Shown here: piece after piece, positions 48,701-56,538 of the stretch | Layout: every line of letters starts with the position of its first letter | How positions within the stretch are numbered: position 1 is the stretch's first letter | Origin: HGM04593 sp045654645 | Lineage (GTDB): Bacteria; Bacteroidota; Bacteroidia; Bacteroidales; Bacteroidaceae | Direction of reading: 5' to 3' | Assembly (NCBI GenBank): GCA_045654645.1 | Contig: JAZONR010000057.1 | Span: 32,695 to 96,694 of the forward strand | DNA length: 64,000 nucleotides | Program-made: the position numbers and the translations under genes | The notes under the pieces: generated by a model | Told to the model about the DNA's origin: nothing | What the model saw: only the letters and a program-made list of their open reading frames with translations | Database searches by the model: none

Positions 48701-49247
48701 AGGGCTGAATTGTGTAGCCCTTATAGAGCAACCCTTTATTATAGAGCTGCTTCAGCAACCACCAAAGCGACTCAATGTAGCTATTCTCGTATGTGATATA
48801 GGGATTTTCAAGATCCACCCAATAACCCATCTTGCGAGTAAGGTCGGTCCACTCGCGGGTATATTTCATAACCTCCTCGCGGCAGTTGCGGTTATAATCA
48901 TCAACCGAAATCTTTTTGCCGATATCCTCCTTGGTGATATTCAGTTTCTTCTCCACTCCAAGTTCAACGGGCAGTCCGTGTGTATCCCAACCGGCCTTAC
49001 GCTTCACCTGAAAGCCTTTCATTGTCTTGAAACGGCAGAAAGTATCCTTTATGCTTCGCGCCATCACGTGGTGAATACCGGGCATTCCGTTTGCCGAAGG
49101 GGGGCCTTCAAAGAACACAAAAGAGGGAGCACCCTCGCGCTCGGTCATACTCTTTGAGAACAAATCATTCTCCTCCCACTGGCCAAGAACCTCTTTGTTG
49201 ATTCCCGACAAATCAAGCTGGTTATATACAGGAAATTTCTTTTTCAT
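45765..49247 (-). CDS. ileS: isoleucyl-tRNA synthetase
   Basis: Class I synthetase, 1160 residues, the long type with an extended C-terminal part. The N-terminal motif PSANGMPGIHHVMAR is the HIGH equivalent, and KMSKRLGNAVDP the KMSKS loop; the editing domain lies between (WTTTPWTLPSNTALCVGP). The C-terminal anticodon region is large and ends without the zinc-finger cysteines of E. coli IleRS. The HHVM-type signature and the length point to the eukaryote-like IleS2 class, which is often mupirocin-insensitive; that is inference. First gene of a five-gene operon with a perfect promoter at 49282-49312. Confidence 0.96.
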   Translation of the reverse strand: MKKKFPVYNQLDLSGINKEVLGQWEENDLFSKSMTEREGAPSFVFFEGPPSANGMPGIHHVMARSIKDTFCRFKTMKGFQVKRKAGWDTHGLPVELGVEKKLNITKEDIGKKISVDDYNRNCREEVMKYTREWTDLTRKMGYWVDLENPYITYENSYIESLWWLLKQLYNKGLLYKGYTIQPYSPAAGTGLSSHELNQPGCYRDVKDTTAVAQFRMLDPKPEMTGWGTPYFIAWTTTPWTLPSNTALCVGPKIDYVAVQTYNSYTGNPITVVLAKALLAAHFNPAGAELPMDEYKAGDKVVPYRIVGEYKGSDLVGMHYAQLFPWVKPLVKEGDVLADASADAFRVIPGDYVTTEDGTGIVHIAPTFGADDAFVAKAAGIPSLFMVNKKGETRPMVDFTGKFWAVDELDEDFVNGFVNLDEYTKFAGSYVKNAYDPQYTVDGRYDEKAAAKAETLDVALCMVLKQAGIAFKIEKHVHNYPHCWRTDKPVLYYPLDSWFVRASQMKERMSELNKTITWKPETTGTGRFGKWLENLNDWNLSRSRYWGTPLPIWTSEDGEALCIGSVEELYNEIEKAVAAGVMASNPYKEKGFVPGDYSKENYNKIDLHRPYVDDIKLVSSTGMVMTRELDLIDVWFDSGAMPYAQIHYPFENKELLDSRSVYPADFIAEGVDQTRGWFYTLHAIATMVFDTVAFKTVISNGLVLDKNGDKMSKRLGNAVDPFETIENYGSDALRWYMITNSAPWDNLRFNEEGVKEVTRSFFGKLYQTYSFFTMYANVDGFTYAEPDVPLNERPELDRWILSELNTLVKNVNNCLNDYEPTKAGRLIQEFVIDNVSNWFVRLSRKRFWGSDMSKDKLSAYQTLYTCLETVARLMAPIAPFYADRLYQDLTSVTGRSTTASVHLASFPECDEALVDSELEYRMELAQQISSMVLALRKKEALIVRQPLQKIAIPAVDDVMKSRIEAVKQLILSEVNVKELEFVEGDGILVKKIKCNFRTLGKKFGKLMKSVNVAVTEMSQEQIAELEKNGSITLQVEGADALIEMADVEIFSEDVPGWTVANEGALTVALDVEVTDDLRREGIAREIVKKIQAMRKESGFDIIDRIAVEISASEAADAAVVQFSDYICNQVLADFITVVESVEGDNAVELDNAVVKLSVRKL

Positions 49248-49281
49248 TGTATCTTTTTGTATTGTTTTCCATTTAATCTCG

Positions 49282-49312
49282 CAAAGATACCTAAAAAAAA
49301 CATATTTTCAAA
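49282..49312 (-). promoter_or_regulatory. perfect Bacteroidetes promoter of the ileS operon
   Basis: Minus strand: TTTG (49309-49312), exactly 19 bases, TATCTTTG (49282-49289), then C. Both boxes and the spacing are consensus. It predicts a 5' leader of about 25-30 bases before the ileS ATG at 49247. Confidence 0.85.
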
Positions 49313-49324
49313 CGATAGAACAAT

Positions 49325-49354
49325 AAATGCTCCGAATTCACATTCGAAGCATTT
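49325..49354 (-). terminator. terminator of the kinase-RapZ fusion gene
   Basis: Minus-strand stem AAATGCT.CGAAT / ATTCG.AGCATTT with a 4-base loop and one mismatch, followed by ATTGTTC. It lies 40 bases after the stop and just upstream of the ileS promoter. Confidence 0.7.
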
Positions 49355-49391
49355 TATAAAACCGGTTGCAATGCAGCCTATTCCCCCCCAA

Positions 49392-50816
49392 TCACTTGCG
49401 CGAAGGAATTACATACTTCACGCCTTGCATCTTGTGAGTAACCACCACCCTGACACCGAATTTTGAGGCAACGTGCCTGGCAATATGCTCGGCACTGTAA
49501 ACCGAACGATGCTGCCCACCGGTGCAACCACAACACACCTGAATGTGCTTGAACCCGCGCAGCATATACGTCTCCACCATATTATCCACAAGCGAATATG
49601 TATTATTCAGGAACTCTGCAATATTGCTCTCTTTTTCAAGGAATTCAATGACAGGAGCATCCATTCCTGTGAGTTTTTTATATGGCTCGTAACGGCCCGG
49701 GTTGTGTATTGCACGACAGTCAAAGACAAAGCCACCGCCGTTGCCCGATGTATCATCCGGAATACCACGTTTATAGGAAAAACTCATCACATCCACCGTT
49801 AGTTCATCGGCCTCATCACGCACAAACATTGGCAAAGCAGCTATCTGGCGCACAAGAGAAAGAATATAAGGAAAATCACCGGCAACACCCTCGAGCAACT
49901 CTTTCAACTGAGCCAAAGCAGCGGGAATGCTCTCCACAAAAGCTTTTTTACGCTCAAAAAGGCCACGATAGCCATACGTGCCCAAGTTCTGCAACAGACG
50001 GAAGATGCGGAACAGCAGAAGCATCTTCATAAAATGCCGGCGGTCAATAGCCTTATAGGCCGACAAAGATTGCAAATAGACATCAAGCATAGCATCCACT
50101 GCCTCGCCGGTGTATTTTGCACGGGCTTGCCCCACAAAGGATGCCACGTCATAGTAGACCGGACCACGGCGGCCGCCCTGAAAATCAATAAAGAAAGGCT
50201 CGCCATTCTTGAGCATAACATTACGCGACTGAAAATCGCGATAAAGGAAAACATTGTCATTATCACTCAAGAGAAGTTCTGTCAGCCCCACGAACTCCTC
50301 CTCAAGAATATTCTCATTAAACTCAACGCCCACACCCTTGAGGAAACAATATTTAAAATAGTTCAAATCCCACATTACTGTGCGTTCATTGAAATCGCTC
50401 ACAGGATAGCAGAGCGAGAAATCGAAGTGCTTGGGCACGTCAAACTGTATTTTGGGCAACTGTACCATCACTCTGCACAATAGTTCAACATCACAAGCCG
50501 CAAAAACGCCTTTTTCCCGCGCTTCGCCCAATGCCGAATAGAGCGATACATCACCAAGGTCGTCCTGTAAATAACAGCGCTCATCGGCAGACACCGCAAG
50601 CACCTTTGGAACAGCCACGCCGGCAGCCTCAAAAGCCCGTGAGAGAGCAATAAACGCCCTATTCTCCTCCAACGAAACACCCACAGCCCCTATCACCGAG
50701 ACATCACTGCCGCACAAACGATAGTAGACACGATTAGAGCCGTCGCCGGTGAGTCTCACAACCGACAAAGGCGCACAACCAAACCTTTCTTTATATAATT
50801 CCGCAACTCTATTCAT
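49392..50816 (-). CDS. fusion of AmgK-like amino-sugar kinase and RapZ C-terminal domain
   Basis: 474 residues. Residues 1-300 form an aminoglycoside-phosphotransferase (APH) kinase domain with LTGDGSNRVYYRL at the nucleotide end, LYRDFQSRNVML (Asp of the catalytic loop) and FIDFQGGRRGP (metal-binding Asp). It looks like AmgK, which phosphorylates MurNAc or GlcNAc at C1 in peptidoglycan recycling. Residues 325-474 are the RapZ C-terminal domain (SFSYKRGIPDD, VFDCRAIHNPGRYEPYKKLT, CCGCTGGQHRSVYSAEHIA), which in E. coli senses glucosamine-6-phosphate; the RapZ N-terminal kinase is absent. A sugar kinase tied to an amino-sugar sensor suggests control of cell-wall precursor flow, by inference. 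Single gene. Confidence 0.88.
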   Translation of the reverse strand: MNRVAELYKERFGCAPLSVVRLTGDGSNRVYYRLCGSDVSVIGAVGVSLEENRAFIALSRAFEAAGVAVPKVLAVSADERCYLQDDLGDVSLYSALGEAREKGVFAACDVELLCRVMVQLPKIQFDVPKHFDFSLCYPVSDFNERTVMWDLNYFKYCFLKGVGVEFNENILEEEFVGLTELLLSDNDNVFLYRDFQSRNVMLKNGEPFFIDFQGGRRGPVYYDVASFVGQARAKYTGEAVDAMLDVYLQSLSAYKAIDRRHFMKMLLLFRIFRLLQNLGTYGYRGLFERKKAFVESIPAALAQLKELLEGVAGDFPYILSLVRQIAALPMFVRDEADELTVDVMSFSYKRGIPDDTSGNGGGFVFDCRAIHNPGRYEPYKKLTGMDAPVIEFLEKESNIAEFLNNTYSLVDNMVETYMLRGFKHIQVCCGCTGGQHRSVYSAEHIARHVASKFGVRVVVTHKMQGVKYVIPSRK

Positions 50817-50982
50817 TGCATAAAAATTTTTGGCTAATATAGCACAAGTTAGCTAAATAATAAAGCAATGACAAATATTTATCTGAAGGCAGCCTACTCC
50901 AAAAGAAAATAACCTGCAGCGTCGGCAGTGTTTTTAAAAACTTTGCAGGCTTGTAAAACAACTTTTACTCACCTAAAACAAT

Positions 50983-51009
50983 GAGAGGGTGCCGCAAGGC
51001 CACCCTCTC
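50983..51009 (-). terminator. terminator of the PCMD/GEVED surface protein gene
   Basis: GAGAGGGTG / CACCCTCTC, extended by CC/GG around a GCAA loop, on the minus strand, followed by ATTGTTTTAG. The remainder of 50817-51034 holds nothing recognisable. Confidence 0.8.
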
Positions 51010-51034
51010 CAATATATCAACCTAAAAACAACGG

Positions 51035-53425
51035 TTACTTCACAAGGAACTTCTTACCATTTATTATATACACGCCGGGAGCTGTAATCTCCTCAATCTT
51101 GCGGCCTTGCATATCAAAAATACCCTTCACGCACTGCTCCTCAACAACTGCATCAACGCCGGTTGCTTCGGTAACACACAACATAAAGTCTACAATCTGT
51201 CCACCGTTTGCCATAAAGTCGCCAAATTTGCCATCCTGGTCGCCGTTGGGGTCGATATTGCACCAGTCGAGTTTCACGCGAACGCGATAAACACCCACCT
51301 CTGCAGGCACAGTGAACTGCGGCAGTGCTGTTGTGCTGCGAGCATCACCCGAAATTGCTTCACCGGCGCTGTTCCAGCCGTTCTCATCGCTATCGCTGCC
51401 ATTGTTATAGAAAGAGTATGATACAAGGTCATCGGCTGGAGCCCAGTTGTTGCCATCGGCAATGGAGGCTGTGAAGCCATCACTGTCGGCATCAATGTAG
51501 ACATAAGTATTCATCCAAGAAGCATCGCCAATGTTCACGGTCATTGTTACAGTCTCACCCGCCACTGCCTTCATTTCAACCGACGAGGTGTAATCGTTGA
51601 AGCACAAGCCTGCACTGTTGTCCACAACCAATGCCTCATTGTTGTGGAATGAGCTTGAGAGAGACACACTGTTTATCCAACGGTTATTTCTGCTCTTTTC
51701 GCCTGTATAATAGGGGGTGTAGCTACCGGGCTCGGGAGTGGGAGTAGGTTCCGGTTCCGGCTCGGGCTCAACAACCTCATCACCCCCAACCTGAAGCAAG
51801 AAGTCTACAATCTGTCCGCCATTTGACATAAAGTCGCCAAACTTGCCATCCCGGTCGCCTTTGGGGTCGATGTTACACCAATCGAGTTTCACACGCACGC
51901 GATAAACACCGGGCTCGGCAGGTAGAGTGAACTGTGGCAGTGCGGTTGTGCTGCGAGCATCACCCGAAACAGACTCACCCGCGCTATTCCAGCCATTCTC
52001 ATCACTGCTACCGTCGTTGTTATAGAAAGAGTATGACACAAGGTCATCGGCAGGAGCCCAATTGCTGCCATCGGCAATAGAGGCTGCAAAACCATTCTTG
52101 TCGGTATCAATGTAGACATAAGCATTCATCCAAGATGCATCGCCAATATTCACGGTCATTGTTACGGTTTCGCCAACGCCGGCCTTCATTTTAACAGACG
52201 AGGTGTAATCGTTGAAGCAAAGTGTTGCACTGTTGTCCACCACAAGTGTGTTGGCTGCTTCATTGGCAAACTCGGCGCTGTTGAGTGATATCTGATTTAT
52301 CCATCTGCTACCATTAGACTTTTCCCCCGTGTAGGAAGGTGTGTAATCAACTTGACCGTCGGGAGTGGGCTCAACAGTTCCGCCCTGATTAAAGAGAATG
52401 GTATAGGAGTTGCTGTTGCTCTGGTTTTCAGAATAGTCGCCACCCTTAATGGTTATCACCAGCAAGTTTGAATTTGGATAGAATTTTTTCTCTATTGTTG
52501 CACTCCTACCGTTGGACTTCACTGTGAGTTTGCTTTCATCATACTCATCGGCCACCTCATAGGCTGTGCGGCCGGCAACAAAGAGATTTCGGCCGTTGTA
52601 TTTAAGCTCAGAAAGCTCCGAGTAATAGACAAACTGCACATCATCAGCCTCGAGCACGCTACCGTGCTTTATGTTGCCTCTTGTCCAGTAGTCGCCACTT
52701 GAAAGAATCACATTCACCTTCTCGGGAGCCGCATCACTCACATAATTCAAAGGAACAACAATCTCCTCCCAACCGTTGGTTGAGGCAAACTCATAGTCGC
52801 AACTTGCCACAAGAGTACCACTCTGCACAAGGTTGGACTCCTTGCCCATAACAGCCTTGTCGGTATCATCCTTTGTATCATTGGAAACCGAAGACTTTAT
52901 ATTATTTTTAAATGTGCCCCTCCACAGATAGGCAATGATGTGAGCCTTCTCGCCGGTGTTACTACTCCTGTTGAAACGTCCTTTTATAGCATCGGGACGT
53001 CCCTTGAATGAGATACCGCCATATACACCACCATCACAGTTGGCAACCTTGCTTATGGCATAGACCCAAGGAGTGGCAAAGCTGATGAAAGCGGGGGCTG
53101 TTGAGCCAATACCCATCACCTTCACATCCTTGTTGGTCATTTTCACCGCAGTCGAACCATTTGCAGAGACACTCTCAATGAGCACCTCTTTCTTCTCCAT
53201 TGAAACCTTTTGATTAATGCTTGAGCCCTCCCAATACAAAGGCTCATCACCCGGACGCTGGCGCATTCCCAATGCAGTCTTACCACCACCAAGAGAACCA
53301 TCTGACGACTGATATGTGCTGCCGGCACCACCCTTCCACAACTCAAAGGAACCGTTAGGGATGTGATACTGAGCCTGCACTGTTGTTACAGCCGAAAGCA
53401 ACAAAATAGTAAAAAATTTCTTCAT
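51035..53425 (-). CDS. secreted protein with PCMD-type domain and two GEVED repeats
   Basis: 796 residues. Signal peptide MKKFFTILLLSAVTTVQAQ. The first part (20-270), with YHIPNGSFELWKG and LYWEGSS, fits the putative carbohydrate-metabolism (PCMD) domain. Two near-identical GEVED-type beta repeats of about 190 residues follow (about 370-560 and 570-770; LCFNDYTSSV, ETVTMTVNIGDASWMN, AEPGVYRVRVKLDWCNIDP), separated by a Glu/Pro-rich linker (EPEPEPEPTPTPEPG). It ends in the sorting motif FDMQGRKIEE...GVYIINGKKFLVK. It is probably surface-exposed and glycan-binding or -degrading; the substrate is unknown. Single gene with a -7 element at 53493-53500 (minus strand). Confidence 0.85.
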   Translation of the reverse strand: MKKFFTILLLSAVTTVQAQYHIPNGSFELWKGGAGSTYQSSDGSLGGGKTALGMRQRPGDEPLYWEGSSINQKVSMEKKEVLIESVSANGSTAVKMTNKDVKVMGIGSTAPAFISFATPWVYAISKVANCDGGVYGGISFKGRPDAIKGRFNRSSNTGEKAHIIAYLWRGTFKNNIKSSVSNDTKDDTDKAVMGKESNLVQSGTLVASCDYEFASTNGWEEIVVPLNYVSDAAPEKVNVILSSGDYWTRGNIKHGSVLEADDVQFVYYSELSELKYNGRNLFVAGRTAYEVADEYDESKLTVKSNGRSATIEKKFYPNSNLLVITIKGGDYSENQSNSNSYTILFNQGGTVEPTPDGQVDYTPSYTGEKSNGSRWINQISLNSAEFANEAANTLVVDNSATLCFNDYTSSVKMKAGVGETVTMTVNIGDASWMNAYVYIDTDKNGFAASIADGSNWAPADDLVSYSFYNNDGSSDENGWNSAGESVSGDARSTTALPQFTLPAEPGVYRVRVKLDWCNIDPKGDRDGKFGDFMSNGGQIVDFLLQVGGDEVVEPEPEPEPTPTPEPGSYTPYYTGEKSRNNRWINSVSLSSSFHNNEALVVDNSAGLCFNDYTSSVEMKAVAGETVTMTVNIGDASWMNTYVYIDADSDGFTASIADGNNWAPADDLVSYSFYNNGSDSDENGWNSAGEAISGDARSTTALPQFTVPAEVGVYRVRVKLDWCNIDPNGDQDGKFGDFMANGGQIVDFMLCVTEATGVDAVVEEQCVKGIFDMQGRKIEEITAPGVYIINGKKFLVK

Positions 53426-53770
53426 AGTCTTAAAATTCTGTTCACAATGTGCAGCCGCAAAAGGGCGTGGCTGCGCATTTAAAAATTTTCGGCAAAGATA
53501 GGTTATTTATTTCAAACGATAGCTACTTGCTAACATTTTTTATATAATTAGGTGTGTTTTTGGAACAACACGACGCGAAATAGAACAACGGCAAAACATT
53601 TTGCAAACAATACAGCATTTTTAATTGACATTAACAGCATATACAACAACTTTCAAAACATTTTGCTTGTTATTCAAAAAAAACACTTGCATTTCTTTAT
53701 TTTTCAAAATCAATGCACTAAATTTGCAGTGCAGTAGCATTTATAACAAAAATACAACAGCATAAAAAAT
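53426..53770. other. 345-base divergent region between the surface protein gene and gdhA
   Basis: Contains the -7 element TATCTTTG (53493-53500, minus) for the surface protein and the gdhA promoter (53696-53726, plus). It is A/T-rich, with several ACAACA and TTTTCAAA stretches. No other gene or RNA seen. Confidence 0.6.
53696..53726 (+). promoter_or_regulatory. promoter of gdhA
   Basis: TTTA (53696-53699), 19 bases, then TAAATTTG (53719-53726) and C. The -7 box and spacing are consensus; -33 has one mismatch. Leader about 40 bases. Confidence 0.65.
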
Positions 53771-55105
53771 ATGAAAGTAGCAGAGACACTTGAAAGCCTT
53801 AAAAAGAAATTCCCCAACGAGCCCGAATATTTCCAGGCTGTGGAAGAGGTTCTTCACTCTATTGAAGAGGAGTACAACAAACACCCCGAGTTTGAAGCAA
53901 ACAACCTCATTGAAAGGCTTTGTATCCCCGACCGTGTGTTCACATTCCGCGTAACCTGGGTCGATGACTGTGGCAAAGTACACACCAACACCGGCTACCG
54001 CGTGCAGCACAACAACGCAATTGGCCCCTACAAAGGCGGCATCCGTTTTCACCCCTCGGTAAACGTGGGCATACTCAAGTATCTCGCTTTTGAGCAGACT
54101 TTCAAAAATTCTCTAACCACCCTGCCGATGGGTGGCGCCAAAGGCGGCTCCGACTTTGACCCCAAGGGAAAGAGCGACAACGAAGTTATGCGTTTCTGCC
54201 AGGCCTTCATCACAGAATTGTGGCGCAACATAGGCCCCGAGATGGACGTTCCTGCCGGCGACATTGGCGTAGGCGGACGCGAGGTGGGTTATATGTTTGG
54301 TATGTACAAAAAACTTACCCGTGAGTTCAACGGCGTGTTCACCGGCAAAGGACTCGAGTTTGGCGGTTCTCTTATCCGCCCCGAGGCTACAGGCTATGGC
54401 AACATCTACTTCCTGCAAGAGATGTTGGCAACACGCAACCTCAGCATAGAGGGGAAAACCTGCCTTGTATCGGGCTCGGGCAACGTGGCACAGTACACTG
54501 TGGAGAAGGTTATAGAGCTTGGTGGCAAGGTGGTTACAATGAGCGATTCCAACGGTTACATCTACGACCCCGAGGGTATCGACCGTGCAAAACTCGACTA
54601 CATTATGGAACTAAAGAATGTACGCCGCGGCCGCATCAAGGAGTATGCCGACAAATATGGCTGCAAGTATGTTGAGAACGCACGTCCCTGGAGCGAGAAG
54701 GGCGACATAGCATTGCCTTCGGCAACACAGAACGAGATAAACGGCGATGATGCCAAGACTCTGCTTGCCAATGGCGTGATAGCCGTTTCCGAGGGAGCAA
54801 ATATGCCTTCAACCCCCGAAGCTATCCACACATTCCAGCAGGCAAAGATACTCTATGCCCCAGGCAAGGCTTCAAATGCCGGCGGTGTATCTGTTTCGGG
54901 TCTCGAGATGAGCCAGAATTCAGGTAAAATCAACTGGAGCAGCGCCAAGGTAGATGAAATGCTACACGAGATTATGCACAACATACACAGTTCTTGCGTG
55001 AAATATGGCACGCAACCCGATGGATATATAGATTATGTAAAGGGCGCCAACATCGCCGGTTTCCTGAAAGTTGCCAAAGCTATGATGGCACAGGGTATTG
55101 TATAA
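53771..55105 (+). CDS. gdhA: NADP-type glutamate dehydrogenase
   Basis: Assimilates ammonium by reductive amination of 2-oxoglutarate. 444 residues, the short hexameric form. Motifs: YKGGIRFHP, the catalytic region LPMGGAKGGSDFDPKGKSD with the active-site lysine, DVPAGDIGVGGREVGYM, and the Rossmann region CLVSGSGNVAQYTVEK. Length and motifs fit the NADP(H)-specific group. Single gene with its own promoter and a strong terminator at 55140. It is a main entry point of nitrogen in Bacteroidales. Confidence 0.96.
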   Translation: MKVAETLESLKKKFPNEPEYFQAVEEVLHSIEEEYNKHPEFEANNLIERLCIPDRVFTFRVTWVDDCGKVHTNTGYRVQHNNAIGPYKGGIRFHPSVNVGILKYLAFEQTFKNSLTTLPMGGAKGGSDFDPKGKSDNEVMRFCQAFITELWRNIGPEMDVPAGDIGVGGREVGYMFGMYKKLTREFNGVFTGKGLEFGGSLIRPEATGYGNIYFLQEMLATRNLSIEGKTCLVSGSGNVAQYTVEKVIELGGKVVTMSDSNGYIYDPEGIDRAKLDYIMELKNVRRGRIKEYADKYGCKYVENARPWSEKGDIALPSATQNEINGDDAKTLLANGVIAVSEGANMPSTPEAIHTFQQAKILYAPGKASNAGGVSVSGLEMSQNSGKINWSSAKVDEMLHEIMHNIHSSCVKYGTQPDGYIDYVKGANIAGFLKVAKAMMAQGIV

Positions 55106-55139
55106 CCCGTACAGGGATTTACAGAAATTCCAAACATAT

Positions 55140-55182
55140 TTATGCAGAAAAGAGGCGCATTTGTGCCTCTTTTCTGCATAAA
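55140..55182. terminator. terminator of gdhA
   Basis: TTATGCAGAAAAGAGGC / GCCTCTTTTCTGCATAA with a short loop, about 17 paired bases. The stem contains an in-frame ATG that extends the next gene artificially. Confidence 0.85.
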
Positions 55183-55183
55183 T

Positions 55184-55215
55184 ATTGTAACACGCAAGAA
55201 AAAAAGCTACCTTCG
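55184..55215 (+). promoter_or_regulatory. promoter of the AmpG-like permease gene
   Basis: ATTG (55184-55187), 20 bases, TACCTTCG (55208-55215) and C. One mismatch in each box, spacing one base over the optimum. It supports the start at 55238. Confidence 0.5.
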
Positions 55216-55237
55216 CAAAAAAACACAGAAAACCGCT

Positions 55238-56509
55238 ATGCCAAAGAAAGATAATGCCTGGCTATGGATTCCCACACTCTACTTTGCTTCGGGACTCCCC
55301 TATCACGCCATAACATCAATATCGGATATAATGTACAAAGATATGGGCATCGACAATGCCGGCATCGCAATGTACACCAGCATACTGCTCATTCCCTGGA
55401 CCATTAAGCCACTGTGGAGCCCCATCGTAGAGATGACAGGCACACGCCGTAAATGGACAATTGTATCCCAGGGACTATTGGCAATATGCTTCGCATTGGT
55501 AGCTTTGTGCATTCCGTCAAGCAACTTTCTTGCACTCACACTAACGGCTTTTATGGTGGGAGCATTCATCTCCTCAACACACGACATTGCACTCGACGGC
55601 TTCTACATCATCTCACTGCCGCAAGAAAAGCAATCGTTCTTCTCGGGAATACGCAACACATTCTACCGCATAGCCGTGGTATTCAGCTCGGGCATATTGG
55701 TGATGCTTGCCGACCGCATTACAAAGCATAGCGGAGACACAACAACAGGCTGGAGCATCACATTTGCAACAACAGCTGCAATAATGGCACTCCTCTATCT
55801 CTACAACAGAAAAACGATGCCACATCCCTCCTCGGATGCTTCTCGCGGCACAAGCAACATAAAGAACATCTTCAGCAACTATGGCGAGATAATAAGCAGC
55901 TATTTCAAGAAACCCGGCATAGGCGCCACGCTTGCTTTTCTATTACTCTTTCGGCTACCCGAGGCGCAGCTTGCAAAAATAGGCAAACTATTTCTTATGG
56001 ACAGTGCCGAAAAAGGCGGTCTTGGGCTTGAGATGGGAGACATTGGCTTCATCAACGGCGTGATTGGCATAACAGGCCTCATCGCCGGCGGAATAATCGG
56101 TGGAATATGTATCTCGCGCAAAGGCCTGAAATACTGGCTGTGGCCAATGGTGGTGGCAATATCGCTGCCCGATGCTGTTTATGTATATCTAAGTATGGCA
56201 ATGCCTGAAAATCTCACCGTCATTGGCAGCTGCATCTTCATAGAACAGCTGGGCTACGGATTTGGATTCACAGCATACACACTGTATATGATATACTTTG
56301 CACAAGGGGAATACCCCACCGCGCACTTTGCTCTATCGACAGCTTTTATGTCATTGGGAATGATGCTTCCCGGAATGTTCGCCGGCATATTGCAAGAGTG
56401 GATGGGCTACAGCAATTTCTTTCTGTGGATAATGCTATGCACTGCAGTAACATTTACTGTGTCGGCAATAATAAAAATAGAGCCCAATTTTGGAAAAAGA
56501 CAAAAATAA
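55238..56509 (+). CDS. AmpG-like major facilitator permease
   Basis: 423 residues and about 12 membrane segments. The start MPKKDNAWLWIPTLYFASGLPY and the loop THDIALDGFYI match the AmpG/SLC33 group, whose bacterial members import anhydro-muropeptides for peptidoglycan recycling. I take ATG 55238. The longer frame from 55142 begins inside the gdhA terminator and is rejected. The next gene is a BadF-type amino-sugar kinase whose perfect promoter overlaps the end of this gene, which supports a recycling role. Substrate otherwise not shown. Confidence 0.82.
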   Translation: MPKKDNAWLWIPTLYFASGLPYHAITSISDIMYKDMGIDNAGIAMYTSILLIPWTIKPLWSPIVEMTGTRRKWTIVSQGLLAICFALVALCIPSSNFLALTLTAFMVGAFISSTHDIALDGFYIISLPQEKQSFFSGIRNTFYRIAVVFSSGILVMLADRITKHSGDTTTGWSITFATTAAIMALLYLYNRKTMPHPSSDASRGTSNIKNIFSNYGEIISSYFKKPGIGATLAFLLLFRLPEAQLAKIGKLFLMDSAEKGGLGLEMGDIGFINGVIGITGLIAGGIIGGICISRKGLKYWLWPMVVAISLPDAVYVYLSMAMPENLTVIGSCIFIEQLGYGFGFTAYTLYMIYFAQGEYPTAHFALSTAFMSLGMMLPGMFAGILQEWMGYSNFFLWIMLCTAVTFTVSAIIKIEPNFGKRQK

Positions 56510-56519
56510 TCTATCTTTG
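56489..56519 (+). promoter_or_regulatory. perfect Bacteroidetes promoter of the BadF-type kinase gene
   Basis: TTTG (56489-56492), exactly 19 bases, TATCTTTG (56512-56519), then C. The -33 box lies inside the last codons of the permease gene. It gives the kinase its own transcription start about 15 bases before its ATG. Confidence 0.85.
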
Positions 56520-56538
56520 CAAAGATATAAAAGAAGAT

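Noticed and set aside
48162..49157. 331-codon plus-strand frame opposite ileS
   Set aside because: Antisense to a conserved synthetase; arises from codon bias. Similar frames opposite clpC and lon were rejected for the same reason.
55142..55237. N-terminal extension of the AmpG-like permease from the ATG at 55142
   Set aside because: The ATG lies in the gdhA terminator stem and the extension lacks permease homology; a promoter element follows it.
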